Shown: positions 23,696 through 37,404, counted from the stretch's first letter. The stretch is 64,000 nucleotides of DNA from Mangifera indica (GCF_011075055.1 NC_058155.1:4700001-4764000), one strand, 5' to 3'. The notes: generated from the letters alone by a model not told the origin. A program made the numbers and translations.

Positions 23696-24027
23696 TCAAA
23701 GAAGGATGACATGTTGAGGTACAAAATGGAGCGAATTCCTTTCTTGGAGGAGCAAGTGAGAAAAATAAGGGAAGGGGGAAAGCTTTTGACCATGGACATT
23801 GAGAGGTTGTTGTTATCTGAGGATAATCGATTTGATTTTGTGAATGAAGTCAGCTGAGGCTACAAATATGTTGAGAGTAACCGAGATGCATATGGGGGTA
23901 AAAGAAAGCTATACTTCATGTCTTAAGCAATCGAATGAATGATTTAGGGTTCTACCGCCCGGATGCATATGAAGAAACTGACCCTTTCAAGCCTGGACCT
24001 ACTTTTCTAAAAGAAGAATTCACATAA
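23696..24027 (+). pseudogene. PTAC7: PTAC7 last exon, partial and frameshifted
   Basis: A splice acceptor (TTTGTTCCAG, ending at 23695) opens an exon starting SKKDDMLRYKMERIPFLEEQ and running to TAA at 24025-24027. The conserved blocks YVESNRDAYGG, LHVLSNRMNDLGFYRPDAYE and TDPFKPGP are all present. This is the C-terminal two thirds of PTAC7, a small component associated with the plastid-encoded RNA polymerase and required for chloroplast biogenesis. The frame changes three times: near 23850 (one extra base), 23865 (one missing) and 23902 (one missing, in an A/G tract). Residues between the shifts remain well conserved, so consensus errors are as likely as real decay. The upstream exons would lie in or beyond the N gap, and the transit peptide is not seen. 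Confidence 0.75.
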
Positions 24028-25146
24028 GCTTTTGAAATATACCAAACTAGATTTGGTAAATGCTTAAATTTGTATTTCTGTTTGTCTTGAAAATCATTTG
24101 TATAACTCTAATTCAAAATTATTTAATCATACGGTAATATAACTTAATACTAATAGTTCTTTTATATTCATATATGTAACCAGCTTAAAAGTCGTGTTGC
24201 ATGAACAGTAGTGATAAAAATGATTATTAATTAAAATTGACCTCTATTTGACTTGTATTAGCATCAAACAAATTGTCTTTGCACGAGAGAACCATAGGCT
24301 GCCTTCCTCATATTCTATGGTGACAATTCAAGAGAGTCCAATGGAAGATTTTATGGTTTTCGCATAAAAGTGATAAAAAAGTTATCTTTCGGAATTAATT
24401 ATTATTTAAAATAATCCAATATTAACACAAAATATCAAAGTTTTTTTTAATAAACAATATTATACATTTTATTTTAAACATAAATAAATAAATATTTTAT
24501 GTATATTATCAAGTGATTCGATTTTATTATTTTTAATTTAAAATTAATCAATTATATAATGATATATAAAAATATATATCAATTTATATATTAAAAATAT
24601 ATATACATAATTTTATTATTAATAAAAGATCAAATATTTCATCATCATTAAAATATTTCTTATAAGTTAAAAACTGTAATTAATTTTTTTTTAATAGAAA
24701 AGCTAATTATGTAAATAATAATAAAACATCAATACTATATTTCTAAATTTATTTTTTTTTCTTTAACAATTATTATAACTAATTCGAGGAATCCTTAATC
24801 CATAAATATAACCTTAGTTATAACTTTAAACTTGCGATTATACCACTTTTATATTTTGTAAAGTAGAACGTGTAGATAATTTTGATTCCGATTAAAATCA
24901 ATTGAAATAAAAATATAAATAAATTCAATGCATATTTTGACAGTAAATTACGTGGTTCAAAAAATTGCAAAAAGAAATAGTATCCTAAAAACCTTGTCAA
25001 TTTTATTACTGAATTTAAGATAATATTTAAAATAAAAAATATTTTAAATTACCACTAAGCCGGTAACATTACAGTAGCCTGTTGTCCTTCATCTATTATA
25101 GGCTATAGCTAACAGATAACTTGTATTGTGAGCCCACTCTTCTTTT
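24028..25146. other. Intergenic, PTAC7 to exonuclease
   Basis: AT-rich spacer without coding signal, apart from a palindromic MITE-like element at about 24440-24620. The last 100 bases presumably hold the exonuclease promoter and 5' leader. Confidence 0.5.
24440..24620. mobile_element. MITE-like palindromic element
   Basis: Core TTATCAAGTGATTCGATTTT...AATCAATTATATAATGATA between A/T-rich inverted flanks (TTTAAACATAAATAAATA and TATATACATAATTTTATT). A more diverged member of the dispersed family; boundaries are approximate. Confidence 0.4.
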
Positions 25147-28100
25147 ATGTTGCAAGCCAACGCAGAGATTGATCAACATGATCCAAGTTGCCGTCCACAG
25201 TCCCACTGTCACTTCAAATTCGTTCGTTTCATTTTCAAGTATCAAACCCAGAAGCAGAACGCGGAAAATCAAATCGGTGTTTTCTGTGCGGCTTTTGATC
25301 AAACAGTCGGTGGGCAGTTGCTAATCGATAATGAGAAGAGTAAAAGGAAGAGAAGGGTGTTCTTTCTGGATGTTAATCCACTCTGTTACGAAGGCAGGAT
25401 ACCTAGTTTGCACTCCTTCGGCCACTGGATTTCCCTCTTCTTTCGAGACGTTAGCCACACTGATCCTGTCATCGCTGTAATCTCTTTTATCTCGTTTTTT
25501 ATGGATTCTTTTGAGAAATTTATATCCGCTGTTGTTAAACTTAAATGTCAATGTTCGTTCGTTAATTGATTGGTTAAACTTTTGGGTCCAGTGAGACAGA
25601 GGTCTCGAGTTCAAATTTTAAGTGCACGCGGGGGCTTTTATGCTTAAAAATCAGTGTTTGGTCTTTACTTAAGATCTTAAATTTATAGGGCAATTGACAA
25701 TCGGAAGTCTTTCGAGTTCAAATTTTGATTGCATGTTGGGCACGTTAAACTTAAACCATAATGTTGAGTCAATATTTAATAGCTTAAAATTTTGGTTGTA
25801 TGGTTACTTGATATGTTTTCTAGTCGTTTAGAGTAATCTTTGAGTACAAGAACACTGGGATCTGGCTATTTCCTTTTTATACTCAAAGTTCCAGTTTTCT
25901 AATGTAAGATTGCATTTTAACCTGGTTAGGTTTCCCTGTTTTAGATAATTTATAAGTATTGAATAGCATTTAGGAGGTTTTTCTGCAAAGTTGAATTAAG
26001 AGCAGGGCTTTGTATGATGTATAGTTCGCAATACTTTTGTGCTTTTCATAGTGGTTGAGAATGCATTATGTTTCTTATGGTCAATTAAATGATCGATGCT
26101 CAAAAATGATTATCTCTTTTGCAGGTTTTTGATGGGAAGGGGGTAGTGAGCATCGTCGACGTTTATTACCTTCGTATAAGGCACATAGGAAAAATACATT
26201 GGACAGTTAAATGGTTTGAAAAAATTCTCGAGTGGTCATGTTGGGAGGTCGCTTCAATCCATCAGAGATGTTCTCGGAAAATGCCATGTGCCAGTGAGTG
26301 AAGTATCTTAATTCTCATTTGGTTATATATTTTCTTTAATTCTTTAACTATACTTTCTATTTATAAAGTGTTAATCAAATGTGTTATGATCTGGTGAATT
26401 TTGAAAGAAACTCCTGAGGAAAGTTTAACTGAATTTGTTATAATTTTTTAACTTTTTTTTAAATTTTCATTGGTTAGTTGATGGTCAAGTGGATTAATAC
26501 AATCTACGCTGGACTTTGATTTCATGCTAGTTTTATACAGAAAGGCCACAATTTTGACTTATCACCTATTGCTGTCACAAATTTTATTGAGTATGTGACA
26601 ATAATAGGTGATAGATTAAAGGAGGTACTTGTGATAATTTCCAGGGTCATTGGCTCTTTATTATTTTCTCTAACCTTCTGGGTTTCGCTTGTTTTATATT
26701 CACTTTCTTCCTTTCTAGTGAGATATCAAAAATGAATTTTTCTCTGTAGATGAATGTGCCTTTTCTTTTTTTTTTGTTATCGTAGAGACTGTTAAAAATC
26801 TAGCAATGTAGCAGTGATAGAAACCTAGTTTGTTAATGATTATAATTTTTTTTCTCAAAAATCAGTAGACCTTTCTTATACATTTCTATATGTTCTAGAC
26901 TGACTATTTGCAGACTCTGCAACCTTACTAATCAGGAAACTTGTAGGATGTAATTATCTATAGTAGGTGTGCTGGAGGGAGTGAACTACTGGTCTTTTGG
27001 TCTAACCAAAAGCTGAAACCACTCAACTAACCCCCTGATGTTCTTTCAATAATTGTTGAAATTATACCTTCTAGGTATCAGTGATATTGACAACATGAAG
27101 TATTCAAAAAAATTAAAAGTAAATATATAAAAAAAAGAAAAAATCGTTGTATCAGATTACGTAAGATTAGGTTGTCAATACAATTATTTTTGGATCACCA
27201 CTATCGAAAAGAAGAATATTGTTAATGGCCCTGTGCATGTAAAACTAAACTTGTCTTTGGATTTCTTTTATTGTCTGAGTTTGGGTATTGAGATAACAAG
27301 GGAATGCAGGTTATTAAAGTTGAGGGTCATGAAGCAGATGATGTTGTGGCTACTCTTGTGGACCAAGTTCTGCAAAGAGATTACCGGGTAGTTATTGCCT
27401 CTCCTGACAAAGATTTCAAGCAGTTGATTTCTCAAGATGTGCAGTTAGTTATGCCTCTGAAGGACTTAGAACGATGGTCCTTTTACACCCTAAAGCACTA
27501 CATTGCTCAATATAATTGTGATCCACGTTCTGATTTGAGCCTTAGTAAGTATTAAACATGTTGGTTTGATATTCATATCTGATACTTAATTTAGTGATTC
27601 AATAGAAGTCACCCATATGTCCATTTTACTGATCAATGCTGTTCAGTACTGTGATTGATTCTAATTATCAACAGTTGTGGCTTGTACTGCTGGAACCAAC
27701 CTAGGCTGTCACTGATGAAGCCAAACCCAACTAAACTATAGTTACCATTATTTAAATGAGTGAGAATCATTAATTCATGGCTGCTTATGATGGTGATCAA
27801 TTCACAATATTATCTCTGTATGGCGTATCTTGCATAAGCTGTTATCTTGTGATTAGTTAGAGTTCAAAGTTTAAGTTATCATGGCTGCTTGTTGTATTGA
27901 TCCATGTATAGGCAAGTTTCATAATTGGTCAAAGTCTTAAACTATCTGGAATGATCATCAGAAAGGATATTGAAATTATATGATGTAATTTCCTTAGGTT
28001 TTGTTGTACAACAAAATCCTTCATTTTAGAATTCTCTCTAGGTTTTTGGAAAGAAGCTGTGGAGAGAGAAAGGAATGATTAAGAAGAATATATATGATCA

Positions 28101-28806
28101 TATTGCATATAATGTTATCCTAATTGTATTTCTATTCATAATCTGGACCTCTCGAATACCAAAACTGTTGGCTGAAAGTCTATATTCATTTTCAAGGCAT
28201 TTCCTTAGCTCTCCCCATTGTGTCAACTGGCTTTATCTATATTGTATATTAACCCACTGAGAGATATAAATCATGCAGGATGCATTATGGGTGATGAGGT
28301 TGATGGTGTACCCGAATCCAACATGTGGTTCCTGGATTTGGCCGTAAAACTGCTCTAAAGCTTTTGAAAAAGTATGGTTCATTGGACGATTTACTAAATG
28401 CAGCAGCAGTAAGAACTGTGGGTAGACAGTATGTGCAAGAGGCTCTCACAAAGTATGCTGATTACTTGCGAAGAAATTATGAAGTTCTTGCCTTAAAGAG
28501 GTAAATAGTTTCCTTCTTTTAGTGCCCATCAACTTCCAGTCCCTATGAAGTCTTTTCTTAACAGGGCCTTTACCCTGGCAATGCATAAATTTTATTTTTC
28601 TATGACCTTGTCTTCCTCTATTCTCATTTTTTTATTGACTTGTATTACACCATTATTACAGGGACATTGATGTTCATCTTGAAGAGGAATGGTTGGTTGA
28701 AAGAGACATGAGCAACGATTCAATAATTTTATCTGATTTCTTTGAGTCCTTGCAAGAAACCCAGAAGCTCACTCGCCAAAACAGATACTATTTTTCTAAT
28801 AGCTAA
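25147..28806 (+). CDS. Organellar-type 5'-3' exonuclease (PolA N-terminal domain family), five exons, frame interrupted
   Basis: Exons by splice sites and protein similarity are 25147-25476, 26125-26293, 27310-27544, 28279-28500 and 28662-28806. Conserved motifs are VFFLDVNPLCYEG (first metal-binding Asp), GSEHRRRLLPSYKAHRK, GHEADDVVATLVDQV (acidic metal cluster), IASPDKDFKQLI, IMGDEVDGVP and PGFGRKTALKLLKKYG (helix-hairpin region). This is the plant protein family of At3g52050, which is related to the 5' nuclease domain of bacterial DNA polymerase I and probably works on organellar DNA. The frame needs one extra G in the G run at 26139-26143, one extra A at 26190-26194 and one extra G near 28314. 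A transit-peptide-like start (MIQVAVHSPTVTSNSF) in a neighbouring frame from 25178 would become in-frame with one further missing base. All four imply a missing base, and protein conservation is otherwise excellent. Confidence 0.85.
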
Positions 28807-30244
28807 GCTCCAAAACGGTAAGCTCTGAACTTCATAATGATTTTCAAGAAAGTAGACTAAGTTTTTTGTTGCATCACCTCATTCTAGACTTTCTAGTACA
28901 CTTATACTTTTAAGAATCATCGTAAGTTCAGTTTCACAGAATTGGTGATAAAACAAATTATGCTAAATTGTAAAACTAGTGTGCAGTATGAATTCTGCTG
29001 TCTTGCATTAATGTAGGCTGCAAACAATAAGACAATGAGCAACTGTGTCTCTTCTTAAAAGTTTGGCCACTTAAGTGCAGCATCGGAAATAAAATACATC
29101 TTGGTTGTTCCATCAAGCAACTAACAATAACAAAATTTTAGGCAAGCTGTTTTGAACAGCATCAAATCCTGCAATAATGGAGCATGTTACCTGCTAGAAA
29201 TCCATGCACCATTTAAACTGTAACCAGTTGTCCTATGTTGTTGAGTAGTAAGATGTAGCTTTGATTGCTTAATTGCTTAAATGTTGCAGGCCATTTTGTT
29301 CTGATTTTGTTGCATTCACAGCCTCTTTACCCCTTAATTTGATACGCGGCTCAGACATGATCATCTGGTTTAGACATGCTAATCTTCCCTGATAGCAGAG
29401 ACCAGTGAAACCAATGGCAACAATGGGACTAATATGCGCACGACAACACATTCTTGGAGCAGTTTCTTGAAGAATATCATTGTTTGACAATGCAGCTCAT
29501 AGTTTCAGAGTTCTTATAAGCAACTTTCTGAAGGAATTTTCACCACCAACAAAGGAGAAAATACAAAGCAGGCATACTTAAGGTGACATCAACTCTCAAT
29601 AGGCAATTAAATGCAGTTGTTATCATCTTGTATGCTGAGATAGCGATAAATTTTGAGCTTATTCCAATTATAAACACAAGATAATTTGTTAGTCTTTCAT
29701 AAAATATTTTGAATAAACAACTTTTAAACACCAAAAAAAATTCTTTTCAATAAAAAATTCTTTTCATCAGCCTCATCTATTTATAAATTAATACAATCTT
29801 TTGACAATTTTAAAACAAGAACAATCACTTAAGTGTCATGCAATAAACATATTATATATCTAACAATAAGTAACTTGGATTAAACTTTAGAATATAAATG
29901 AAATATATGATAATTATTCGTGTCATATTAATTAAGTTTGCATCGTGATGAAATAATCAATTACATCTCATATTGTTGAAATTTGTATTTATGAAAACTA
30001 ACTATCAAAGAAATAAAACTTATGAAATGATACGGCACTAAATCAAAAGTCGGTTCCAATTAAACTAGGCCCCTTGTGTTTCTTTCAACCATCACTGAAA
30101 CCCATGATTTTAGTATCGGTGAATTTGAACTGAATTGACTTGAATTCGATTGCGAACTCACTTAGGTAAGTTTAAGTTTGAGTCAATGGTTTGTTAAACT
30201 TGCAAGTATGAAAAACTTCAAATTAAATCTATGAAAACAATGTT
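28807..30244. other. Intergenic, exonuclease 3' flank to arm B
   Basis: No convincing gene on either strand. The first few hundred bases are likely 3' UTR and flank. From about 29740 the sequence is AT-rich. The boundary with arm B at 30245 shows no repeat, gap or target-site duplication; it is simply where the window start of arm A limits the comparison. Confidence 0.5.
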
Positions 30245-30650
30245 ATTTTCATAAATTTTGTCTTGGTTTCAACTTTCAATATTAAAATAAACTTTAGTTT
30301 GAGTATAGCTCGGCATTATAACAAATCTTAAGCTAAAATCAAATTTAGTTTCTTTCAAATTACATTAAACTCGAACTAATTTAAGAATAATTCATCGAGC
30401 TCAAGCTTTAAATCTGTTAAGTTAAACCGAACTTAAAGTGTATCAAATTCAGTTCGAGTCAGCCTATGTCCTAGAGTTATTAAATTTTGAAGTGAAAATC
30501 GGCTTTTCTGCTTTGGGACCAAACACGGCCTTTTATATTATTACCTTATTTTATCAACTCTACCTTGAAGCTGTAACGAAGTCGGAGAGTGAGAGTTGAT
30601 GCTGCGAAGAAGAAGCAGTTAGCGGAGAAGAAAATAGATAAATAAAAAAA

Positions 30651-33600
30651 ATGATTTTACAAACAACGAATCCATATCCACCTTTTCGTTCTATCAACTC
30701 GAGCAGCAAGAATCTCTCTCTTCAAGTAATTTTCTTATTCAATTTCTCCTTGTTTTAATCATTTTTAAAAATTGTTATGTATGGAACTTTGAGTCTAAAA
30801 ACTCTTAAATTGTGAGCTATAACGAAGAGTAAGAACATAATTAATCTGACACAGGCGGTGACTTATGTGAATTCATTTTTTATTTTGCTTATTTTGAAGG
30901 TAAATATTGGTTACTGGTGGAAGGCAATTTTATTGGAAGATGATTAGCTGATTTTTTTTTTTCCTTTTTTTTTTTTTTTTCGGTTTTTTTTTTTTTTTTT
31001 TTTTTAAGAATTCATGTATCATTTGGAAACTAGAAATTAGCTATTTGAATTCACTGTTTGAGTTTTTTTTTCCTTTCTTTTTTTATAAAATACTTTTAGT
31101 TTTCGGAACAAACTGATGTGACACAAGTCACAATAAATGAATAAAAATCAACTCAATGATGATCAACAAATGGAGATGATTTGGTGATAACAGAATAATG
31201 GCTAATTAGTTTGTTTTTAGAACGTTTAGTAGGACTCTAGTATATTCCTTGTTTGACAATTGAGGCTTTGTAATAGATGAAATGTGTTCACTGTGTAAAA
31301 AGCCGTTTACTTTCCGATGCAGAAAATTTTTCTGAATTGAGAATCTAGTGCACTTTTATTGCTCTTAACGGCTCTTTTTTCTCCCCATGATATCTTTCAG
31401 CCCTGTACCACAACAATTTTAATGACCTCCAGAGCTGGCTGTGGAATAAACCTTACTAAAGTTTGCAACTTACAGGTGTGTGTTATGAAAGTTTCTATGC
31501 TTCAGTGCAGCAAGTTTTGGTTGAGAAGTTTGTATGTATGAATTCATATCAATTAGTAGTATTTTTCCTGATTGAAACCTAGAATCTCAGATAGATATTT
31601 TAATTCATTGCTGACCAACTGCGGAGAACAACGTCTTTCTTATTGATTGGTTGATTCTCTACCTTAGTTGGAACATCCATTTCCTGTGCCTTATGCAGAC
31701 TAATTGCATTCAGAGACTAGATACCTCAATTTGATATCAAATAATTGAAATTTACAACTGCTACAATTATATCATAATATCCTGTGCCAACTTGCAAGTA
31801 TGAAATGTGATTGGTAGCAAACAACTTGAGAGAGAGATTTAGAGATCTATAGGCTGATGTATTGTATTGTTAATTTTGCGGTGAAGTGACGATATTAGTC
31901 TGTAGTAACTGTGTCAAATTTGTATTTCATAGGTGTTGTAGAAGGTAATTGAATTGTACCAAGAAAAGATAAGATGTAATGTGCTTTATTTAATAGAATT
32001 ATATTCCTGATTATCATCTGATGCAATGAAATGGTAATGTCAGCATGGAGTAGCAGTACTGAAATTGCTTTTAATAGATAGTAAAAAGGTAATGCTAATT
32101 ATACTCCATAAGAAATAAAACATTTCAGGGTTGACTTGTTAAAGGACTTTTATCTGTGGGAGAAGATGATCAATGATTTTAGTCCATAGGAGAAGATTAC
32201 CATGCACAGAAATTTAGCATAAAAGCCAAAAATCATTCACAATAATTCAGACTTATTTATTAGTACGACAGTAAGCACACCTGGAGAAAGAAGATGCTTG
32301 GCATCCTTATTTTCTGGTAAGAGCCCTAAATTATACTACAACTTATAGGTATATATGGACTCCATTTTCTCATCCTAATGAGCAAGATTAATGAATTCAG
32401 AAACAAAAGGGACTTTTCTTTGTTTTTTTTTTTTTTGGAATTAGTTGCCACTCATTTGTGAGTCTCTATGGAGTTTATGGTAAAATAAATCCTAGAGAAC
32501 AAAATTTCATTCATTGTACAACAAAAATTATCCAATCAAGTTCATGATCTATTGAGATGAGCAAGTGAATTTTCAAGACCATTGAATCAGTAAAGGAAAA
32601 TTAGATGGCAGATATAAGAATAAAGCATGGTAGCATGCTAATCTATATTGCTTGTTAAGATTTTTCATTTTTTGAGTTTATGTTGTGCTTCTTACTGTCA
32701 TATATCTCAGTAAGCTGAACAACAAAATATTCTCTCTGCTCATATGAAATTTCTGCTGGTGGAAACTTGGTTCTTGTTTTTCCCAATATGTTTTCAGTTA
32801 CTAATCTAAAATTTCATTGTTGATGAAGGCAGATACATCGAAGGGAATTGGCTAAGGATTCTTCCAGTGTGGAAGAGTTTATGAGTAATTTCCTGTTTCT
32901 ACTCATTATTTTCATTCAGTATCTGATTTTAGTTGCTGACTGTCAGCTTCGTGTAGTTTAGGTTGGATATAGTGAACACAAATTATCATATATAAATAGT
33001 TACTCATTTGAGATAATACAAGCTTGATGGGTCTTGTTCTTGGCACATGCATTCTCTCCTGCTTAAACTATTCTATAAAACTCCTAGTTGAAATTTATTC
33101 TATATTGTACGAACAGTTTCAATAAAAATAGAAGGGAAGGAAGCTCTGCAATTTCATTTTCAGATAGCTTTGTAGTTTAGCTATCTTTCAAATGATTCAC
33201 TGATCTGGTCTGATCAATCTTATTTTCAGTCAGTGTTTTATTTTATTTTTTATGAATTAGCATATTGTGGAGTCTACTTACTAAGTAGTATAAACTTTGA
33301 AATCGTTAAAGCTCATAGCTCTTCCTATTAATCAGATCATCATTCAAGATTTGACTGGATAATGTTGGCTCTGCCCAATTAAGGTCTCTGGTCTACCTTT
33401 TGTTGATTATATTGTCCAATAGCAAGAGACTACTTTTGCAATGAAGCATTATGACTGAATAAGGTTGTCTCTTTATAGAATTTCCAGCATGTAAAGTACT
33501 AAAGACACATTTTCATCCCTAGGCTATACATTGATGAATTGTACAAGGCGTCATCTTTTAATATTGGCCTCTAATTGCAGATTCCTTGAGGAAGCTTTTG

Positions 33601-34572
33601 ACTGTTGAAGAGAACTTAGTTGTGAAAAGGCTAATAACTCAGGCTTCTGCAATCTCATTTGGATCCAGCACATGGTTGATCTGTGCTCAATCGGCAAATG
33701 CGGGTGAAAATGTTAGAACGAATGCGATTTATGAAGTCGGGGAGTTTTTTGAATTGGGAATTCAGCTGTTGTATCTGCTTTTACTATTAGGTTTGCTTGG
33801 AGTTGGTACCTTCTTTGTGATTCGTCAAGTCCTTGTGCGTAGAGAACTTGACCTCTCTGCTAAAGAATTACAGATGAGAGGCTGTGGCTTTTGAATGAAT
33901 TTGCATTATCTGATATTGAATTTCTACACGGCCTATTGCTATTGTTACTCAAATGATTCTTATTTTTCATGTTTCCATTTGATTTCAGGAGCAAGTAAGA
34001 AGTGGTGATGCCAGTGCAACTGAGCTTTTTGAACTTGGTGCAGTGATGTTGAGAAGGAAATTTTACCCAGCTGCTACTAAGTACTTGCTTCAGGCAATCG
34101 AAAAATGGGATGGAGACGATCAAGATCTTGCTCAGGTATGATTATAAGCGTTGTGCATTCCATTATCTCCTGTCCATTCTGTCTTAAGGCTGGTTACAAT
34201 TTATCTGCAGTAGTCCAACTGAGTTCTCATTGACCTTAACTTTTGGTTTTTCCCAATTTAAAAATGATAAATCAGAAACTATTTGGGCAGGTTTACAATG
34301 CTCTTGGTGTCAGTTATGTACGCGATGGAAAGCTTGAGAAAGGAATCACTGAGTTTGAAACTGCTGTGAAGCTCCAACCTGGCTATGTGACAGCCTGGAA
34401 CAACCTTGGTGACGCCTATGAAAGGAAGAAAGACTTGAAGTTAGCTCTCAAGGCATTCGAAGAAGTGCTTCTTTTCGATCCTAACAATAAGGTGGCACGA
34501 CCTCGTCGAGATGCTTTAAAAGACCGAGTGAAACTTTACAAAGGAGTTCCTGTCAAATCAAAAGACAGATGA
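30651..34572 (+). CDS. PYG7: PYG7-like chloroplast TPR protein, arm B copy with lost splice donor
   Basis: Exons corresponding to arm A are 30651-30725, 31401-31475, 32833-32884, 33581-33873, 33989-34135 and 34291-34572, again encoding 307 residues if spliced alike, with one amino-acid change near residue 231 (Ile to Thr). The donor after exon 4 reads CAG|ATGAG where arm A has CAG|GTGAG, a G-to-A change at intron position +1. If the intron is retained, translation ends six codons later at 33892-33894. That leaves about 171 residues with the membrane helix but no TPR domain. A cryptic donor could also be used. A substitution is less easily explained as a homopolymer error than the indels elsewhere, so this may be a real allelic lesion. 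Confidence 0.85.
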
Positions 34573-36195
34573 TTTCTGCAGCTGTAAGATTGACCCGGTA
34601 GTTCCTTTCATGTTCTCAACCTTATTTATCTTCTTAAAAGTTTGATTCCCTAAATGGTATGTTCTAATATATGAAGCAATGAAAATTAAAGCAAATCAGT
34701 ATTTAAGATATGATGGCTCTAATGTTTGTGTTCCAAAAGTTCAGAACTTTGGAAGTAGATCAAATAGTTTCAGGGTCGATTAAGTGGGTAATTTTTTGTA
34801 ATTCAAGTAGGTCAAATTTGGTTAGCATACATATCCTCTATAGACTTGTTCATAAACTTCAGGTATTTCTGCTAGGTACTTTAAGAATTGAAGAGAAAGT
34901 GGTGCTTGAATTGTCATAAGCAGCAAATACATTCCCCAATATCATTACTGCAATTTCTGATTCAATCATCTCTTTGTTATCTTTCAATATCTGAACCATA
35001 AACAATGTCAAAAAACATTTTGATGAATCTTCCTATTTACTAACATTCGTCATAATCTCCATCTTCCTGTAACATAAACTCGAACTTCTTCTAAATCTCC
35101 TTTGATGCCTTAACCCCCTAGTTATACCTTGACATTGGCAAGTCTACAAGATAAGAAATTGTTCCACACATTATTTAGCCGAACAACTTCTTGAGTTCTT
35201 TGATGGTTCTCTAATCCTAAACGTTTAACATTAATCTACAGGATAATGTGAAGGTTAAGTTTTTTCGCTAGAGGATCAGCTATAACTTTTGTTTGCCATC
35301 CCAGAATTTTTCAAGATGCTCTTTGCCTACACAGGCGTTCATTGCCTTTAACCCTACGTGTTAGGAACAATCGCATATGACCTTTGTACGACTGTTTATC
35401 GTTCATTGGTAGATCTACCCTAATTTGTGAAGGTTTGTTTGTGTCTTACACATGGCTGTTTGGGTGCTTACAAAACCCTAATTACTTGTCTTGCCCGACC
35501 TTGGAATAGTTGTTCCTATGCGATTGGAACAATATTTCTGATTGTTCGTGCCAGATTTTTCATACGATTTCATCACCAAATGATTTTCCTAAGGTTTCTA
35601 TCACAATATTAACATAAAATAACTCTACCGGCCCACCTAATCATCATATCACATCAAGATAATGCTATGATTGTCTGTTTCCATTATCATATTAATATGT
35701 CATTTCATCAATGTATAATCAATATCTCCATTCCTACAAATTATGAATCACATAGACCATCTTTCAACCACTAGATTCATGCTTAAAAACACAATTCTAG
35801 AGTGCATATCACTAAGATATGTGATATATCTTTACTTATAATGATACAATAATGTAACAATACTCTACAAAGCAAACTTTGGTTGAAATATCTTCAAATT
35901 ATTAAGAGATTCTAGTCTTCTAAAATGCATATTTGGTTATGATTTGTCATTAACATATCCAAAATCTATGTAGTATTCCTTTGATAACAAATACTCATCC
36001 TATATTATATGTAGACAATATAGTTTGTATTACCCAAATTACAGGAGGATATATTAAAAGAGATAAAATTGAACATATTTCAATAAAGTTCTTTTATAAT
36101 CATGAACTCTAGTAGAATTAAAAGATTGATGTTAAGAAAATAATATATTAGACAAAATGTGCATTTTAATTTTTTTTCATTTGACTATATTTTGT
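34573..36195. other. Intergenic, PYG7 3' flank (arm B)
   Basis: Same content as 4335-5960, with a few SNPs. No supported gene. Confidence 0.55.
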
Positions 36196-37404
36196 TTCGT
36201 TGGATTTTTCTACTAAAGTTTTTAATAAAATGACTTATGTATGTCCAATTCACTATATTTAACATTATAAATTACATTTTTTTGTTTTGGTTTTTCATTT
36301 GACTGAGTATTTTTTTAACAAGATTAATATAATTATTTATAAGTATTGGAAATCCAAAAGAAAATGTTGTTAAGATGGAGTTGACAATTTTCAACAAAAC
36401 CCATTAACTCGCTTGACATAACACGATATGAAAAAAATTAGATTAGAGTTGAGTTTTTTTTATACGAAATTTATTTCAGGTCAACCCAGTATGACTTAAA
36501 ACTAAATTGGGTAGTATTAGGGTTAACATGAAAGTAACTTGAATTGACTCAAATGTTTAAAGAAATGTTACTTTAGTATAATTTGTTAGAGATAAATTAT
36601 AAAAATGTTGAAGAACAATATCCAATAGCAATTGAAATCTTTACAGATTATATAAAATTGTACTTTATATAGTTATAATTACTAATATTATTCTGGATTT
36701 TTATTCAGATATTTTATTTTATTATTGGTAGTGAGAATATGATTTCATTAGTAAGATTATGAACATGTTTTAAAGGTCTTGCTATTTAATTTTTAAACCA
36801 TTTGTAAATAAAACAAAATGTTATATTGTGTTTTTTGTAATGGTAGGTTGGGTTAATTTTGTAAAGAAATTAAAATGCTTAAAAAGCTTAGAAGAGTGAA
36901 AATAATAAATAATTTCGGATCAATTTAGGTTATGTTAGATTAACCCGAATATTAAAAGATTGGGTTAGAGTTGAAAAATTTTGATACAATTCCAATTCGA
37001 ATTAGGTTAGAGTTTTTGATTTAAAATTCAAACTGATATAATACAAATATAATCCGATGATACGAACTGTCTAAGTGTATATAAAGAGTAGCTTCCCTCT
37101 ACACGAAGAAAGCTACTTTTCTATAAATTAATAGAAAACTTGTAACTAAGCTATATCCAAGTTTAGGTTAATTTAGGGCTACCTTGATTTACAATGATAA
37201 TATGCTTATTATTAAAACAAAATTTAAGAAAAAGCTACTTTATTCTCTAATTTTTTTTTTTTTAATGCAAAACTTGTAATTGAGATTGCACATCATTTGG
37301 GTCATTAAGGATTTAACCTATCCTGTAAAGGCTTATTATTAGTGTATATTAAACTACATTGAAGCTTTAATTTACAATCTCCATATACTTTGTAATTTTA
37401 AAAA

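Noticed and set aside
25565..25760. Two CGAGTTCAAATTTT motifs resembling a tRNA B box, possible SINE
   Set aside because: No A box at proper spacing, no tRNA fold and no clear element ends; it lies in the first intron of the exonuclease gene.
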